From Camarhynchus parvulus (lineage: Eukaryota > Chordata > Aves > Passeriformes > Thraupidae): 64,000 nt of DNA. Shown here piece after piece: positions 1-12,700 of this stretch (positions are counted from its first letter, which is position 1; each line of letters starts with the position of its first letter). A model generated the notes under the pieces. That model was given only the letters and a program-made list of their open reading frames with translations. It was not told the DNA's origin and made no database searches. A program made the translations under genes and the position numbers. The stretch lies in assembly GCF_901933205.1 (NCBI RefSeq), contig NC_044576.1, positions 11,875,024-11,939,023 on the forward strand. The letters run 5' to 3'.

Positions 1-3000
1 TCTCAGTTAAAATACCAGACTGCTCACTTCTACAATGAGGTTTCTTAAATCCGGGAAGCGTTCCCAAGCTATATTGGAAAAACCCCAAACCAAAACCCCC
101 ACAAAACCAGTGGTAAATGATGAACAACATAGGGCCAAGCAGGCCGAAAACAACTTGCGGCAGCGAGTCTAAATTAGGCTAAAATAATCAAACTTTCTCC
201 TTATTAAACGGTTACCTACTTCCTCATTCATTAATATTGTCGTTGTTTACACTTGCAGCCAGGCCAAAGATTTTCCCCTCCCTCCAAATATAATTTCCTG
301 CTATTGACAGACATGTTCAAGTGCTGGATGTGTGTATGTCTACATGGCATACTGCAGGCAGAGGCGAGCCTTCTTGGCCACCACCCAAGCCAGCTGTAAA
401 TGAGCCAGCTCCAAACTGGAAGCTGTGTAAGCACAATTAGCACAGCAGTAAGCCTGATCTAACACATCCTGCCAAGAGACCGAGCTTATTAGCTTGAGCC
501 CAACACAACGCACACGACGGATATGGGGCTTCTGCTTTGGCTCCACACAGAACGTGGGCAGCTGAAGCACATCAAGCTCCTATCTGCCCACAAGACACGG
601 TGTAAGTACATCTTCTCTTGGAGCATACTCTCTGCTGCAAGGACTGTCCTTTCCCTCTGCATCAACTCCCAAAATACTCTGAGTGCTGTGAGCAGATGGA
701 GGGAACAGGGATCTCCAAGTGAGAACTTCTGAGGCACTATAAGAAAAAAGCCACCAGGCAGGTGTTTACGCACCAGGCACAAAAAAGGCCAGAGGAAAAG
801 GTGAGGGAAAGGCAGAGCAAAGCACTGCAAGACTCTATAAACTGATAAAGAGCACTCCACTGTCTGGATACTATCAGGTCCAGAGCAATAATGACCAAAA
901 ACCATTACCATACTGTAGATGTTAAATGGGCTCTGCTCAGGTGCTCCTACCACCAAAGAATTCACTATTTTTGGTGGACATTTAAACAGAACAAAAGAGG
1001 AATATGAGAGAAGGAAATCTGTTATCAAACTGGGACCCAAGAAACCAATGCTCCTCTGGTGCCATGGATTTTATTAAAGGAGTAGTGACAGTCTAGCGGT
1101 TGGCAGTAGTAGGCTGAGAAACTTATAAATTCAGAGCAAAATGAGACAAATCAAAGGGTAGCAATGAAAATCATCAGGGGGGAAAATAAAGGGCATATTT
1201 TAAGAAGAGTGCCTGAAGAGACTGGGAATGTTTACATTTAAAAGGGCAGTAATAAAATGGTCATTGCTAAACTATATTTAGCAGAAACTAACCTATACAA
1301 GTTAGTGAGCTTCTGCCCACCCATTAGGAGAGCACATGGGCAAGCAGAAATTCCATTGAAGTGCCCCAATCAAAGGCAACAAAGAAAACACCTTATTCAA
1401 CACATAATGATTTTGTTACATTCTGTGTCAACAGACTGTTCTGTAGCAAACACTCAGGATCTTTGGAAGGTGGTGTTCATGCCTGTTTTCTTTTCCCTCC
1501 CACTCTACTGTAAAGGAGTATTTTTAGCTTTCAGTTTGAGCTTTCTGATGTATGGGACAGGTATAAGCAAGAGAGAGAGGGGACCCCACAAGGTGTGGCA
1601 GACACACTCCTCCACACATTCAGATTCTGCAGATTAACTAGGTTTATTTTGACTTCTGAGATTTTTAGATTACATTGTGTATATGGAGGTTTTCCATTAT
1701 TTGCTAGCTTAAAATATTTTCTTTGAAAAGGCTTAGTTTGATCTGGGGTGAAGACTACACATCCTCAGCAGACTACAAGCAGTTTATATACTTGTCCCTG
1801 ACCCTTGCCTGATCATCAGTTTGAGCTAAACACCTGCTGGAATTTCACACAGAATTTCTCACACTCTAGTAACACAGATCTCAGGCATATATATCTTCAT
1901 GATTCACAGCAGCATTTGAATCACCAATACCTGCTTCAAAGGAGTGTTTTTCTTCCCTTTTCCCTATCCTTTCATAAGCTTCTAAAAACATGACCAAATC
2001 AAATCAAATTAATCACACCAGGTTAAGAGACACAGACAAAAGAAAAACTAAAAGCTGAAATTACACTTGCACTGTTCTTTTGTCTTGAGAAGGAAATAAT
2101 TTTCTCTCTGCTTTCCCACTTGAAGGCCTGAAAAAGAAAGCTATGCTGTCAGAAATATCAAGGCCTAATGAAATGTGTGAAAAACCAGTCATACCTTGAA
2201 CTTACTAACTTCAGGAAGGTGAAATAGAGAAATGTATTTGAATATTATTTGGTATGAAAGACTTAGAAATAACACAACGGTATGATTACTGCAGGTTAAT
2301 TTAACCTTATTTAGATTTTTCAGTCATTTAAAAATACATATATAATCATCAACCATTGTTCAGACAGAGAAAACTGTTCTGAAACAGGATCTCAATTTAC
2401 AGACACATCTAATATATCAAATATACAGTATACATATGTGCAGGATATAAAAGTCAAATAACCATCCAGTCCCTTTACTTACACATACTTCCAGTGAAAA
2501 GATAAAAAATCTTGGCTTATGAATCAGTTAAACTAAAATACCCTAAAAGAACACATTTCTAATAGAAGAAAACAGTGAGGAGATAAACACGATTAAGAGG
2601 AAAGGGAGGGTAGAGAAGTAAAATATTTGCCAGTTAGCTCTGAATACTTTTGTATTGAACAAAAATAAATACTCAATCTGTGTATTATTTCTTTTGGAAA
2701 TACTTCTTTGCAGAGAGGAATGCAAGTTAGCATCCTTTATAAGGCCATAAGAATCTTGTACATACCACACCATAAAGTAGGCCTAGTACAGAACACAGCA
2801 ATCTCCCATGCAGTGACATGATAAACAGAATCCTTAAATGCTGATTTGGTCTCCCTTCAAAGCAATCCTTATTTTAAAAAGAACAGAATCCGAGGCCATC
2901 TGCAAAGGAAGCACCTCAGACTCAAAGACCTGTCTACACTCACTATGTGTACATTGCTTTTGGTTTAGACAAAGTAAAAACAGGAGAGAATGCAATGTGT

Positions 3001-4200
3001 CTGCAGAAGGTTCTTCTATTTTTAACTAATACTGTCCTGCCAGTATGAATTCATCCAGATAGAAAATCCTTCATTAAAAATATAATTTACTTTGGTTGCT
3101 TTCCACTATGTTGAAGTGACATCTTTCCCAAACACGGTCAAAGGCCATTAGGAACACAAAGCTTTTGAGAACAAGTTTCAATCATGACACCCATTGGCCT
3201 GCCTAAATAGAAGTTTCCTTAGGAAGGCTTGGGAATCCTTAGATGGGAAGGGGCAAAGTCAAAGGGCATGAAAAATATTATTCAGATATACATAGTATCA
3301 TTAAAAAATTATAAAAAAATCTTTGCACTGTCTTATACAGGAAAAGTGACAAATTAGTGAAATATCCTAAGGAACAAGACAGAACTTTGGAACTTTTCAC
3401 CTGAAACTTGGGGTGCTACAGCATTTTACTAAAGAGTACAACATTGAAGACAGCTCAAGCAAGAAGTTACCAACATTTTACTCAGCTGTACATATTTTTA
3501 TGTGTCCACCTGGGAAAAAAAACCACATATACGAGCAGATAAGCTCAAACTAAAACACAGCTTGCCTTTGGAGTCATGGCTTACTTTCAAAAAAGATGAC
3601 ATATATACCAGAGCATTTATATGTAAGCCAATATTTTAAACTGTGCTTTTCCCTACAAATTACAGTACAAGAGCTTCTGAACAACTTCTTAGCTTCATCC
3701 TATTCCTTTCTCAACCAACTGCTCTAGCTAGAGACCAGCAGAGCAGGAGTCAGACAGTGTGACAATCTGTGGCAATCAAACATCACAAAACTTATGGAAA
3801 CAAAATGTAAGATGTACTTTATTAATGTAAATTATTCTAGACATTTCAACACTAGGAGAATGTAATTCAAGAATTAGTCACACTTAAAGTGAGAATTCAG
3901 AAAGTTCAGTAGGGGACAGGAGAAAGCAGTGAAGAAGCCCTGTCAAAGTCCAGAATTCAAGCCCTTGCTCAATTCCAGATCTACCCATCCAGATCTACTC
4001 CTCCTCAGAGTGCCAGTTTGGGGCCTGAAGTTGGGAAAAAAAACAACTCTACAGCTTCATACTTAAAAGGGAAGCTCAAAGACAAACTATGCTGCCTCTT
4101 TTTAACTTCTGATGCAATAAATAGTCTGATTCAGCAACAAGCCTGTCTTGATATGGTTATATACCTCCCACTGACTATGGCCTGAGCAGCCTCATGGAAT
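1..4200. other. Non-coding AT-rich stretch, no gene recognised
   Basis: No reading frame here resembles a known protein or is bounded by a convincing acceptor/donor pair. A minus-strand frame of 183 codons (489-1040) is open but carries no domain I recognise, and it overlaps another open minus frame at 340-570. That fits chance openness in a GC-moderate patch. An A/C-rich stretch at about 75-108 (runs of AAAACCCC type) is simple low-complexity sequence. The only ordered element seen is the palindrome at 2293-2307, listed separately. The rest is ordinary AT-rich intronic or intergenic sequence. Confidence 0.6.
2293..2307. repeat. 15-bp palindrome, AGGTTAA-T-TTAACCT
   Basis: Seen directly: two perfect 7-base arms around a single T. 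The arms contain GTTAA, the half-site core of HNF1-type homeodomain sites. However, the HNF1 consensus is GTTAATNATTAAC, so the geometry here is tighter than that consensus. It may be a homeodomain dimer site or simply a chance palindrome in AT-rich DNA. Confidence 0.4.
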
Positions 4201-4352
4201 ACACAGGCTCATTGCTGGGGGATTTTTCACACAGGCAATCTGGAACAAGCGGTTCCTATCTCTGGACACTTGTTACCAGCTCCTGTTGCACTGCCTTCAC
4301 CCCACCCCTCCTGGGACAGCTTCATGGTGCTGCACAGAGGGACTTGGTTAAG

Positions 4353-4410
4353 CTAAAAATAGTCCATTCATCCTCCCTCTCCCTCCCCATTTTTGCCAGG
4401 TTATTTTTAA
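4353..4410. promoter_or_regulatory. Pair of MEF2 consensus sites flanking a C-rich tract
   Basis: CTAAAAATAG at 4353-4362 and TTATTTTTAA at 4401-4410 both match the MEF2 consensus YTAWWWWTAR. They are 38 bases apart. Between them lies a C/T-rich stretch with CCTCCC repeats of the kind bound by Sp/KLF or MAZ factors. The surrounding 4.24-4.56 kb is more GC-rich than its flanks. MEF2 pairs are known in muscle and neuronal enhancers. Enhancer function here is inference from motifs only. Confidence 0.3.
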
Positions 4411-7400
4411 AACAGATACAGTCTCTGCTCTTGTTCAACAGGCAGCTTGGCCGGAAGGGGAAGGGAGGAGGAGAAGCTGCAGCTCTGCCAGCCCAGGCTG
4501 TAAGAGAGACTGCAGAGTCCCTTCAGCCCACCTTGCCACTACGACATCACATATCCATGGCATTACAGACACACACAGGTCCTCATAATCCCAGTTTAAG
4601 CTGGTGTTTGCAAAGTCTGAGAAGGAGCATGTACTATTCCTACAGTTAGATGGAAGAGGTTTGCATAATCTTATCCCCCATATCCCAGGAGCCAGAACTA
4701 ATTCTGTGCTTTTCTGATTTGACTTGGGGATTCTACGCCACCACAGCAGGACTTAGGAAATGGCTCTTCACTGTAACCTTGTCTGAGCACTCATCTTTTG
4801 TTTGCATTACTCTGCCTTGCAAGATGACAGCTATCAAGTCAGATTACTGAATGCCACTCACAGTGACACATGCCAAAAGTAAACCATTAAGACTATCTAA
4901 ATAAGAGCCAGGCTTAATATGTAGGTTGCCAGGTATTACCTCTAGTAAGAAATCATTCTAGACAAGTTCAGCAATTAAAAAATTATCAAATATGTTAACT
5001 TAGTTCTTAAAATTCACAGGACTAATAAAATAAAAAACTCTTCCTGAATTCCTAAAAGAACCCTGCATTTCAAGTGCAAAGAATTTAGGCTGTCAGGAAA
5101 AAAAAAAAGGGTTGGGGGAGGTGGGGGGAAATACAGCAATTTTTTGAAAATCCTCCTAACCCCCACTGTTTTTTCTGTGTGTTTATGAAGCCTCCGGAAA
5201 TACCACGGCAAACATTCCAGCTCTACAGCAGCGAGGTCACATGACCCAAAGGCACAGCAAGGAACTTCTCTCCCAAGTTCCCTTATGGTACAGAAAAGTG
5301 ATTTTTATTTTATCTTTGAAAATGAGGACCCAAGTCTAGGGAAATCTCCAGGAAACTTTCATGAGTACAGTTTTAAAAACAGGTGGTGGGGTTTGCTGTT
5401 GTGTTCCCTTTTGTTATTTATTTGCTGCATTTCTAGGCCTGCACATACTATTTTTATTATCTAAGACAAGCATCTTAGACCTATATTCAGGGGCCATTAA
5501 ACACAGTATACCATTTAAGCCATCTCTAAAAAGTACTTGTAATGTTCTCTAAATCTTCTATTAGAGTTAAAATCAGTATTACTGTATTTCTTAACACAGC
5601 CATGATCTTTTCCTGGCAAAAAGTATGGCACTTAAAACCTCTCCTCCTTCTTGTCTTTCAGGATTATTTCAGCTAGCATTATTAATGAAAGGATTTATGC
5701 AAATAAGCTTTGCTAAACATTATGAAAAAAAATTACTCAAAATCTGAACCTGAATCACAACCTTGCATTTTTACAAACAATCACATGTACGTACTTGGAA
5801 ATAACTGAAATGTAGGAGTATTGATGAATCATAATGTAACAAGTGAGTATTAGAAATTTGTGGTTGTCTGAAAACAACATAGACGAAAGCATGGGGAAGG
5901 AAAAGAGTCCTGCAGTAGAAATGCACAGCAAATGGCAGGCACTCACCACTAACTTGCTTTGTAACCATGTCAGAAATGCTTCTAATTATCAGAGGTAAAA
6001 GAGGGATGGCATTTCTGCTGGAAGCAAGTTTTACACTTTAAGTCTTTCCTCTCCCTTCTTTTTCAGCCTATAAATATTAGTCTTACACATTTTTCTCCCA
6101 TACAGCTCTTGAAAAGGTTGAGTTTTTCAAGGCTGAGAGCAGATAGAAATGTTCATCAAGAAATGCCTTGAGGTCAACTGTCTGTAACTCATCAAAGAGC
6201 AGCACTGAAAATATGGATGGTGGATTATACGAGCATGGTAAAGCAGATTAAAAAAAAAATCTATGTTCTGATGATCAGTAACATTTTTTCTCTTTGGAAA
6301 TGGGCTCAGTTACGTACCCCCAGTGGTGATGGTCACAGGGCACTGACTTCTTCCCTAATTTCAGGTGCATTCAAAACAACTACAGCACGGAAGTGGCTTT
6401 AGTGCTATTTCCCAACATATGGAAATCCCACTGGGATATGACAAGGATCAAAAATGGAGAAGACTCACGCAGCAGTGTAAGGAGAGGCAGCTGGTCCACA
6501 AGAAAATTATGACGTAGGTCAAATTCTAGAGAAGCACTGAACTACACTGAAAATAAGGCAGAGATGAGCTTACCTGTGGTTTTATAAAGTATTTAAAAAT
6601 ATCTTTAAAAAACTCCGCAAGCAAAGGAAAAACAGCAACAGAATAAGTCTGCAAAGATTATTTTTCTTAAGTGAAGAAGGAAACAGATACCCTGGAGTGC
6701 CCACTCTGTGCTTTTTAAAAAATTCTGTATAACAGCTAGACATAAGATATTGAACATATTATTGAAACTACTGCTCACTTCTACTCAGGGATTTCTGCTT
6801 AGTTTATTATAAATGCACATTTATTGGCAGCAAGTAGAACATATTATTGCTCTGTTTTATAGCTGGAATGGTGCACGCACAGAGTAATTTGTTTGTATTC
6901 CGTATCAGAATCAATACTGTACCGGGGATAGCCTGAGGAATGTTTATGCTGAGGGCTTTGCTTGCAGTGTTTTGTTGTTGCAATCAATTGACCAAACAGG
7001 GCTGCTTCTTAAAACAACAAATAAACTATGATAGTGACCAGATCACCCATTCAAGCATCAAACACGACACAGTGTCTGGAAAAGGAATGAAGGCCCACAA
7101 GTGTTTTTACTGCTGGATGACACACACAGCTTTCCTACCTGAGTATTTCCCACCGGCCTTTCTTCCTCTCAGTAGCTGGGGACCGTTTCCTCAACGCCCT
7201 CACATAACAAGATCCATTTTCCTGCAATAAAAATACAGACACATCATGCTTCCATTTTCCTGCAGAACACAGCAGCATTTGAATCAGCTTGGTGAAAAGA
7301 CCTGAAATGAATTAAGAGCATTTAGGAGTCCAACAACCAAGCCAGGAGGACCAGATCTGAGGCTGGGTTGGGGTTCTAGCCCAGCTTTTGCCACCCCCAA

Positions 7401-9000
7401 GTTTTTGAGACTCACTCAGCAGTTTAAGTATTACAGGTTTTCATGCCTGTAACAATGAAATAAGGAAAATATAATGAGAATTCTCTTGAGGTTTATATCA
7501 AAATTTCCTGAGCCAAATGGTAATTTTTTTTCAGTTAAAGGTCGTGCTGAAGTCTCTTTTATTCTTTTTATAAAGGGTACTCACTGACTATTGTGAGCTA
7601 AGTGCCATTAAAAAAGATAAACCAACCCCCAAACCATACTTAAAAAAATACACCGAAATACCTCAGAACCACCATCCTCTCTGTAGCAAAACAAAACAAG
7701 TTTATGGATTACACTGGCACAGCACTGCAACTTCTAGGAAATGTATTTTTAATTATAAAGAAAGATTGCAAAGGGAGACGGGGGAATGTTTACGGGTAGT
7801 CTGTATTTTGTTACATGCTGTTTCAGCAGGCAGACAAGGTGTCCTTACAGCATTATGCTGCCAAGTTCCAAAACTCAGCAAATATTGAGAAAAGGAACAC
7901 AGTGACTACATTTTGCCTCTCTTTTGACTGACTTCCAAATAACTTCCGTGCAAAAAAAAAATTCCATTAAACATGAAAAAGTGCATACTACTGGAAAAAA
8001 TAACAACAACAACAAAAAAACAACCAAAAAGCAACACACCAAACCCCACACAATTTGCAACCAGTCCAGGTTCCTCCTCAACTACCAGCTGTGGGAGCAG
8101 ACCCTTTCATAACAACTCAAATTATGCAAAAGCCACAGGTGACTTTAAAAAAAGGCAGAGGAAAAACCCTAAAGTTATTTGTAATAACTTGTTAGTTGCA
8201 TTCAATGTTTGTTCTGCAGCCATATTTATCCTTTTCACTGGTAATTCACCAAGAATAAAAACATGACTGAAAACCTTCTTAGAAACAGTCATCCCACCCC
8301 AACACACCCAGTGTCACCAAGGGACTGTCTGCTTCACAAAGGGACGCTGCTGGTTTTCTTGTCTCGCAAAGGGCAATTTTAGAGAAGTTACATATTGACA
8401 AGCACCCTGGGTGAGTGTTTGGCTTTAAGGCCTCATTGAACTGTGAATGTTTTCACCCAGAATGGGTTTATTCTCTTCCAGAAGTTTTCCCCAGTGCTTT
8501 TTTTCTGCTTATGCAAGGTAGAAATAACACTTTAATTGATTCAAATTTCACATTTGTTAACATGACTTTCTCAGCCAATGCAGACTGATCTTTAATGAAG
8601 TTGTAATTAGTTATTTTAGTTTGTTTCTCCAAAGGAAAAGCTTTTTTTTTCTGCCTGCCCTAAGATCTGGGTACCATTCCAGGTGTAACTGGATGGGACT
8701 TTTGTCAGATCAGGCTATAGCATTTACCTGGACACTTGAATTTTGCCTCTCACTCCTTTCTCCTGGACTCTTACTTTCAACACTGCATTTGTGCAGCTGC
8801 ATGGTTAGCTGGAATGGGGCAACTAATTTTCTTCAGCATGTTGTCTCAAACAGCTCTGCCAACACAACACAGGTAGCAGGCTCAAGACAGGAGTGATCAG
8901 CCATCATGGCAGAGGGTAGAAACAGAGGCTGTTTAAGCCAGCTTGAACTGGACTGCTGCAGCACACAAACCCAAAGCTTTGCTCCCCTCCTCTCTGCTTT
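4411..9000. other. Non-coding stretch with simple-sequence runs, no gene recognised
   Basis: Contains an A11 run (5098-5108) directly followed by a G-rich stretch (5109-5128; G runs of 3, 5, 2 and 6, so not a canonical quadruplex). It also has an octamer word ATGCAAAT at 5697-5704 and an AAC trinucleotide run (8002-8013) leading into A/C-rich sequence to about 8050. A strong-looking minus-strand donor (CAG then GTAAGC, near 6573) has no exon-like sequence upstream of it on that strand. Open frames here are short and unlike known proteins. Confidence 0.6.
5234..5247. promoter_or_regulatory. AGGTCA-CA-TGACCC inverted repeat containing an M-box word
   Basis: Nuclear-receptor half-sites AGGTCA (5234-5239) and TGACCC (5242-5247) face each other with a 2-base gap. 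This is not the 3-base gap of an oestrogen response element. The centre, TCACATGA (5237-5244), matches the M-box type E-box bound by MITF/TFE bHLH-zip factors. A bHLH-zip site is the simpler reading. The match is by eye, without conservation data. Confidence 0.25.
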
Positions 9001-9090
9001 ATTCTGCCCATCTGTAAAACCAGCACCACAATTCCTACTTTGTTTTATAAAGCACCTCTTAAAATGAAAAGGCTAGCCATTAACATTTCT
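8985..9090 (+). repeat. Possible MIR-family SINE remnant
   Basis: CCCATCTGTAAAA (9007-9019) matches the MIR 3' segment 'catctgtaaaatg'. It is followed at the expected distance by a TATAAAGCACCTCTTAAAATG-like string (about 9045-9065) that resembles the MIR 'aaagcgcttagaacagtg' segment. Divergence is high. This is the weaker of the two main plus-strand MIR candidates and could be coincidence. Confidence 0.3.
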
Positions 9091-9668
9091 GTGAATTCAC
9101 ATTACTGACCACCCACCCCTTTCATAAACCAGGTCCAAGCTGGTTCTAAGGACACTGGCACTGTCCCCGCCAGCATCTGCTCCCTGGTTTCCCCGCACAG
9201 CCTCTCAAGGGCTGTACAATGGCCCCCCCACCACTCCAGCCTGTTCTGTGCCCCCACGCCAGCCCCAGCTCTGCCAACACACTTCACAGGGTCCTGCTGG
9301 GAACAACAATCAGCTTCTAAAAATAAAATTAGCTTCTTAAAGCCTGGTCCCTTCTCTCATCCTGTTTCTAGAAAGATCCCCAAAACTGTCTCGCTGGCAA
9401 AGTTCAGGGGTTAGCAGGCTACACCTGAGAATGAGAATAGATGGTAAAGAAGTGCCAGCTGGAAAGCCCTTATACCTGGCTTGCCTCAGCCACCCTGTCC
9501 AGGTGTGTTCTAAGCCCTGCTGTGGCACAGTAACTGGATGCTGCACAATTCCCAGCCTTTCCCACACCCACTCCTGGGGCACGGCCCGTTCCGAAGCTGC
9601 AGGAGCGGACTCCGGGAAGCACCGAGCCCTATCCGCAAAGAGCCGCCCGTGCCCGGCCAGGGAGCTGC

Positions 9669-9693
9669 GGGGGGGGAACGGGGAAAGGAGGGG
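9669..9693 (+). other. Canonical G-quadruplex motif
   Basis: An uninterrupted G8 run (9669-9676) is followed by G4 runs at 9680-9683 and 9690-9693. Splitting the G8 run around one loop base gives four G3 tracts with loops of 1, 4 and 7 bases, satisfying the G3N1-7 rule. It sits inside the CpG-dense patch, as promoter or insulator quadruplexes often do. Folding is not shown. Confidence 0.45.
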
Positions 9694-9737
9694 AACCAGC
9701 AGCGCTCCAGCCGGGAGGGCCTCCTGCTCTTCCACAT

Positions 9738-9751
9738 CCAGCAGGGGGAGC
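9738..9751 (+). promoter_or_regulatory. CTCF core motif match
   Basis: CCAGCAGGGGGAGC matches every position of the CTCF core consensus CCASYAGRKGGMRS. It lies at the downstream edge of the CpG-dense patch. Such motifs commonly mark insulators or loop anchors, with this orientation reading left to right. Occupancy cannot be judged from sequence, and CpG methylation would affect binding. Confidence 0.45.
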
Positions 9752-9766
9752 ACGAAAACGCACAGG

Positions 9767-9798
9767 TTTTTTGGCCACAAATGCTTTTTTGGCTACGA
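9767..9798 (+). repeat. Imperfect 18-bp tandem duplication
   Basis: TTTTTTGGCCACAAATGC (9767-9784) is followed immediately by TTTTTTGGCTACGAAC. Two close copies lie end to end with period 18. This is a small local duplication at the edge of the CpG-dense patch with no evident function. Confidence 0.5.
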
Positions 9799-12700
9799 AC
9801 CGCTGGATCACAAAGCTGGACAGTCTGCGTTAGGCTACTCCTACAGAAATGTGTATGCGGTGCCTAACAAGTGCACCACGGGCAGAACTCCTGCTCCGAG
9901 CAGATCACACTGCAAAAATCAACTCTGTGGAGGAGCCACAGGACAGGCCAGGAAGGCTGCAGGAGCCGGGGGCAGGAAGGAGAGCCTACACAGCAGGGCT
10001 GCCAACGCCAGCAATTTCATCCTGTCCCCTGCAGCACCAGGAATTTTTCCTAAAGCCAGCTCTCCAAAGTCTCATCATCACATAAAAATTTCAGCTTTCA
10101 GCTCTTTGTTTTTTTTTTTTTTTAAGGGATATATTTGTCTCTAGGCTTCCAAAGTTCAAAACCAAAGCTGTAAAAATAAACCCCAAGGATTTAAAAAACA
10201 GCAAAAGTGATAAAAGAATCCCTCAAATCTGTTGTCCGTACATCATGGGCAAAAGAATCTCAACTCTGGGAATTCCATATTATCTTCCTTTATTTATTGA
10301 CAATTAACACAAACTGTTAATTGCTGTTTCAGAAATTGAGGAAGGAAAAAAAAAGGAGACTAAGCAGCCCAGTAACCACTGAGGGGAACTCTCTTCCTGC
10401 AGCTTCCCAAGGGCCAACCTCACCCAAAGACCTTTCCTCGCCCACCTCCCCTGGTTTGTGCCGGCTCTGACCCTCAGCCCTGCCCGTGTCTCTGGCACGG
10501 ACAGCCGGCACGGTGTGTCTGCAGCGCCTTCCCTGCCTCCTCCTCCTCGCTTCTCACGTGTCCTTGGGCTACTCCTTGCCCCTTCATTCCATTTCCCCTG
10601 TCCCAGGCTGGACTCCTCCTCCCCAGGTCTCAATCTTCCCCAGGGATGCCCTTGCTTTGGGTGACCCTCACTGTGCTCGGGGGCAGACACGATCCCTCGG
10701 GGACCCTCCTGAAGGGCAGCCCAGGCAATGCCCCCCTGCAGCCCCTGCTCCTAAACACACCCATTTTGGCCTAATATACTTCATCGTTTCAACTTCTTTG
10801 CTTATAACATGGGGCTCTGTTTCTCAGTGATTTTGCTAAAATTAATGGAAGTGGTCTATATATATTGAAGGGAAACACCCAGAGCAACCTGTGCATTACA
10901 AGTCTTAAAATTAAAGCATATAAAAATATTGTAAGGGTGAACTGGAGGAAATCCAATAGGGAAGTATCAAAGAGTTCATCTTTAAACCTCCTAATCTCAG
11001 CTGTATCACTGCAATGGACTTAGGTCAAGCACCAAGAACTTTCCCTGCTTTCTCATCATATCCTGGTCCCAGCTGGTGGCCACCAGATTTTAGAGACAAG
11101 TTTATAACAAATCTCTCTGGACCATCACAGATAGTCCTGGAATCCTGCTTGTCCTCAGCCTTACCCTCTGCAGAAAGCAAGAGCGAGCCCAGGGTATCTC
11201 ACTGCCTATATCTCAGCACTTAGCCTGTGCTGGACTTAAATAACTGTAAATAAATCAATCTCTAAAAGTAATCAAGAGTAAACCCTTCAGTTTCCATATA
11301 CAAAATATCACTTGGACTCCACATAGCCAGACAAAAATGAGGAGATAGCAAATAGAAAACACCCAAACACAAAATCTTGAAAAACAAAAATACTACTAGG
11401 ATAGACAGTTAAAGAATGTTGTACAATCTTCCTATAGAAATGCATAAGGCAGGGCATTTTAGGATATTTTCCTACTTTCACAAATTGTTTTGAAGTTCCA
11501 GCATTATTCTCCTTGAACTGTAGAACATGTTCAAACTCAAAATTCCCGTAAAACCACAGCATGTCAGCAATCCCAACTTCTCATTTATCCACAGCTGTAA
11601 CTGGGTCATAAGTGAAGAACACGAAGTGCTGCTCTTCCTAAATAAGCTTACTGGTCAGCAAGCATACTTCTGCTATGTGAAAACATTCACAAACTTCACA
11701 GAGAGTTTAACTATTATATGCAGTCCTTATTAGGTATCACAGCTGTCTATCAGGACTTTTTAGAAACCTGGGCTTTCTTGAAGTTTTAAAGCAACTCAAA
11801 ATCAACAGTGAGTGTATGTCTGACGAGCACCAGATACCATCCACACTGACCAAGAAACAGCCTGTTAGTTTAATAAGAGAAAAGCAAAAACTGTTGTTAA
11901 ACTAAGTAGTGCAAAATAGGTGAAGGTTATGGAGAGGAAAGATGGGAGACAGACTAATGTCTGTGCAGGTTGGTGTGGTCCTTCCTGGGCAGAGACAGAA
12001 CAAGGGAGGAAAGGAAAGCTGGAAGATCAGTGTGGAGGGAAGCAGGACTGCAGCTTCAGACAACTTTCAACTTTGCCTACACTTAGACTTGGTCCTCAGT
12101 AATCCTTATTAAAACAAGAACCAAAAAACACCCAAACACATCACACCAAAATGCAGCAGCCACATGGCTGTAAAATACAGACATTTATCTGATGGAACAG
12201 ACAGGATGCACACTCATTCCAAACACAAGTAGCAGAAAGTCACAGAAAGGGCCAGGCCGCACTGGAACCTGCCGAGTGCCTCACCTGGCAGCACCCAACA
12301 CATCCCCTCCCTGCCTGGGGAGCCTCCTGCCTTCACCCCAGCCCAGCAGGACTCCTCGTGCCCTGCAGAGTTCCCAGGAGAAGCCTGGGCCAGCACTCCT
12401 GCACTACTCCATTTCCTCCTGACATCTTTTGTTCCCAAAATAGAAGAAGCGGGTTCTCATAGGGGGCTGCTGCATTGAGCAGTGCAGCTGCTCAGACTCT
12501 CAGTCAAACTGGTGGCTCCTGTATCACATCATTACTGCAACCAGTCCTCCTGGGAGATTTCTCAAGCTCACCCTGTTAGGCAGAACACTACAAGGGTACA
12601 GAAAAGTAAGAAAGAATCAGAGTAATAAGTATGTAAATTTTCCTTGCGTTTTTCCTCATCTTCTTTCTCATTAGAGTGTAGAAGCAAAAGTTTTGTTTAT

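Larger units (their letters stand above)
9560..9765. promoter_or_regulatory. Small CpG-dense patch
   Basis: About 16 CpG dinucleotides can be counted in roughly 200 bases of strongly GC-rich sequence, while the surrounding kilobases contain very few. The patch includes a quadruplex motif and a CTCF core, listed separately. It is below the usual size of a promoter CpG island, and no first exon is recognisable on either strand. An orphan CpG island, insulator, enhancer or undetected short-transcript promoter are all possible. The 237-codon plus-strand frame across it (9431-10144) is best explained by stop-codon scarcity in GC-rich DNA. Confidence 0.5.

Noticed and set aside
489..1040. 183-codon minus-strand open frame
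   Set aside because: No start context, splice sites, domain or family resemblance. Frames of this length are expected by chance in 64 kb of six-frame sequence.
9431..10144. 237-codon plus-strand frame, the longest in the window
   Set aside because: It spans the CpG-dense patch, where stop codons are rare, and ends in a translated homopolymer (T15 giving a Phe run). The composition is not protein-like and there are overlapping open frames on both strands.
11150..11260. L2-like 3' end
   Set aside because: Only a short CAGCACTTAGCCTGTGCTGG-type resemblance. Flanking sequence does not follow the L2 consensus.
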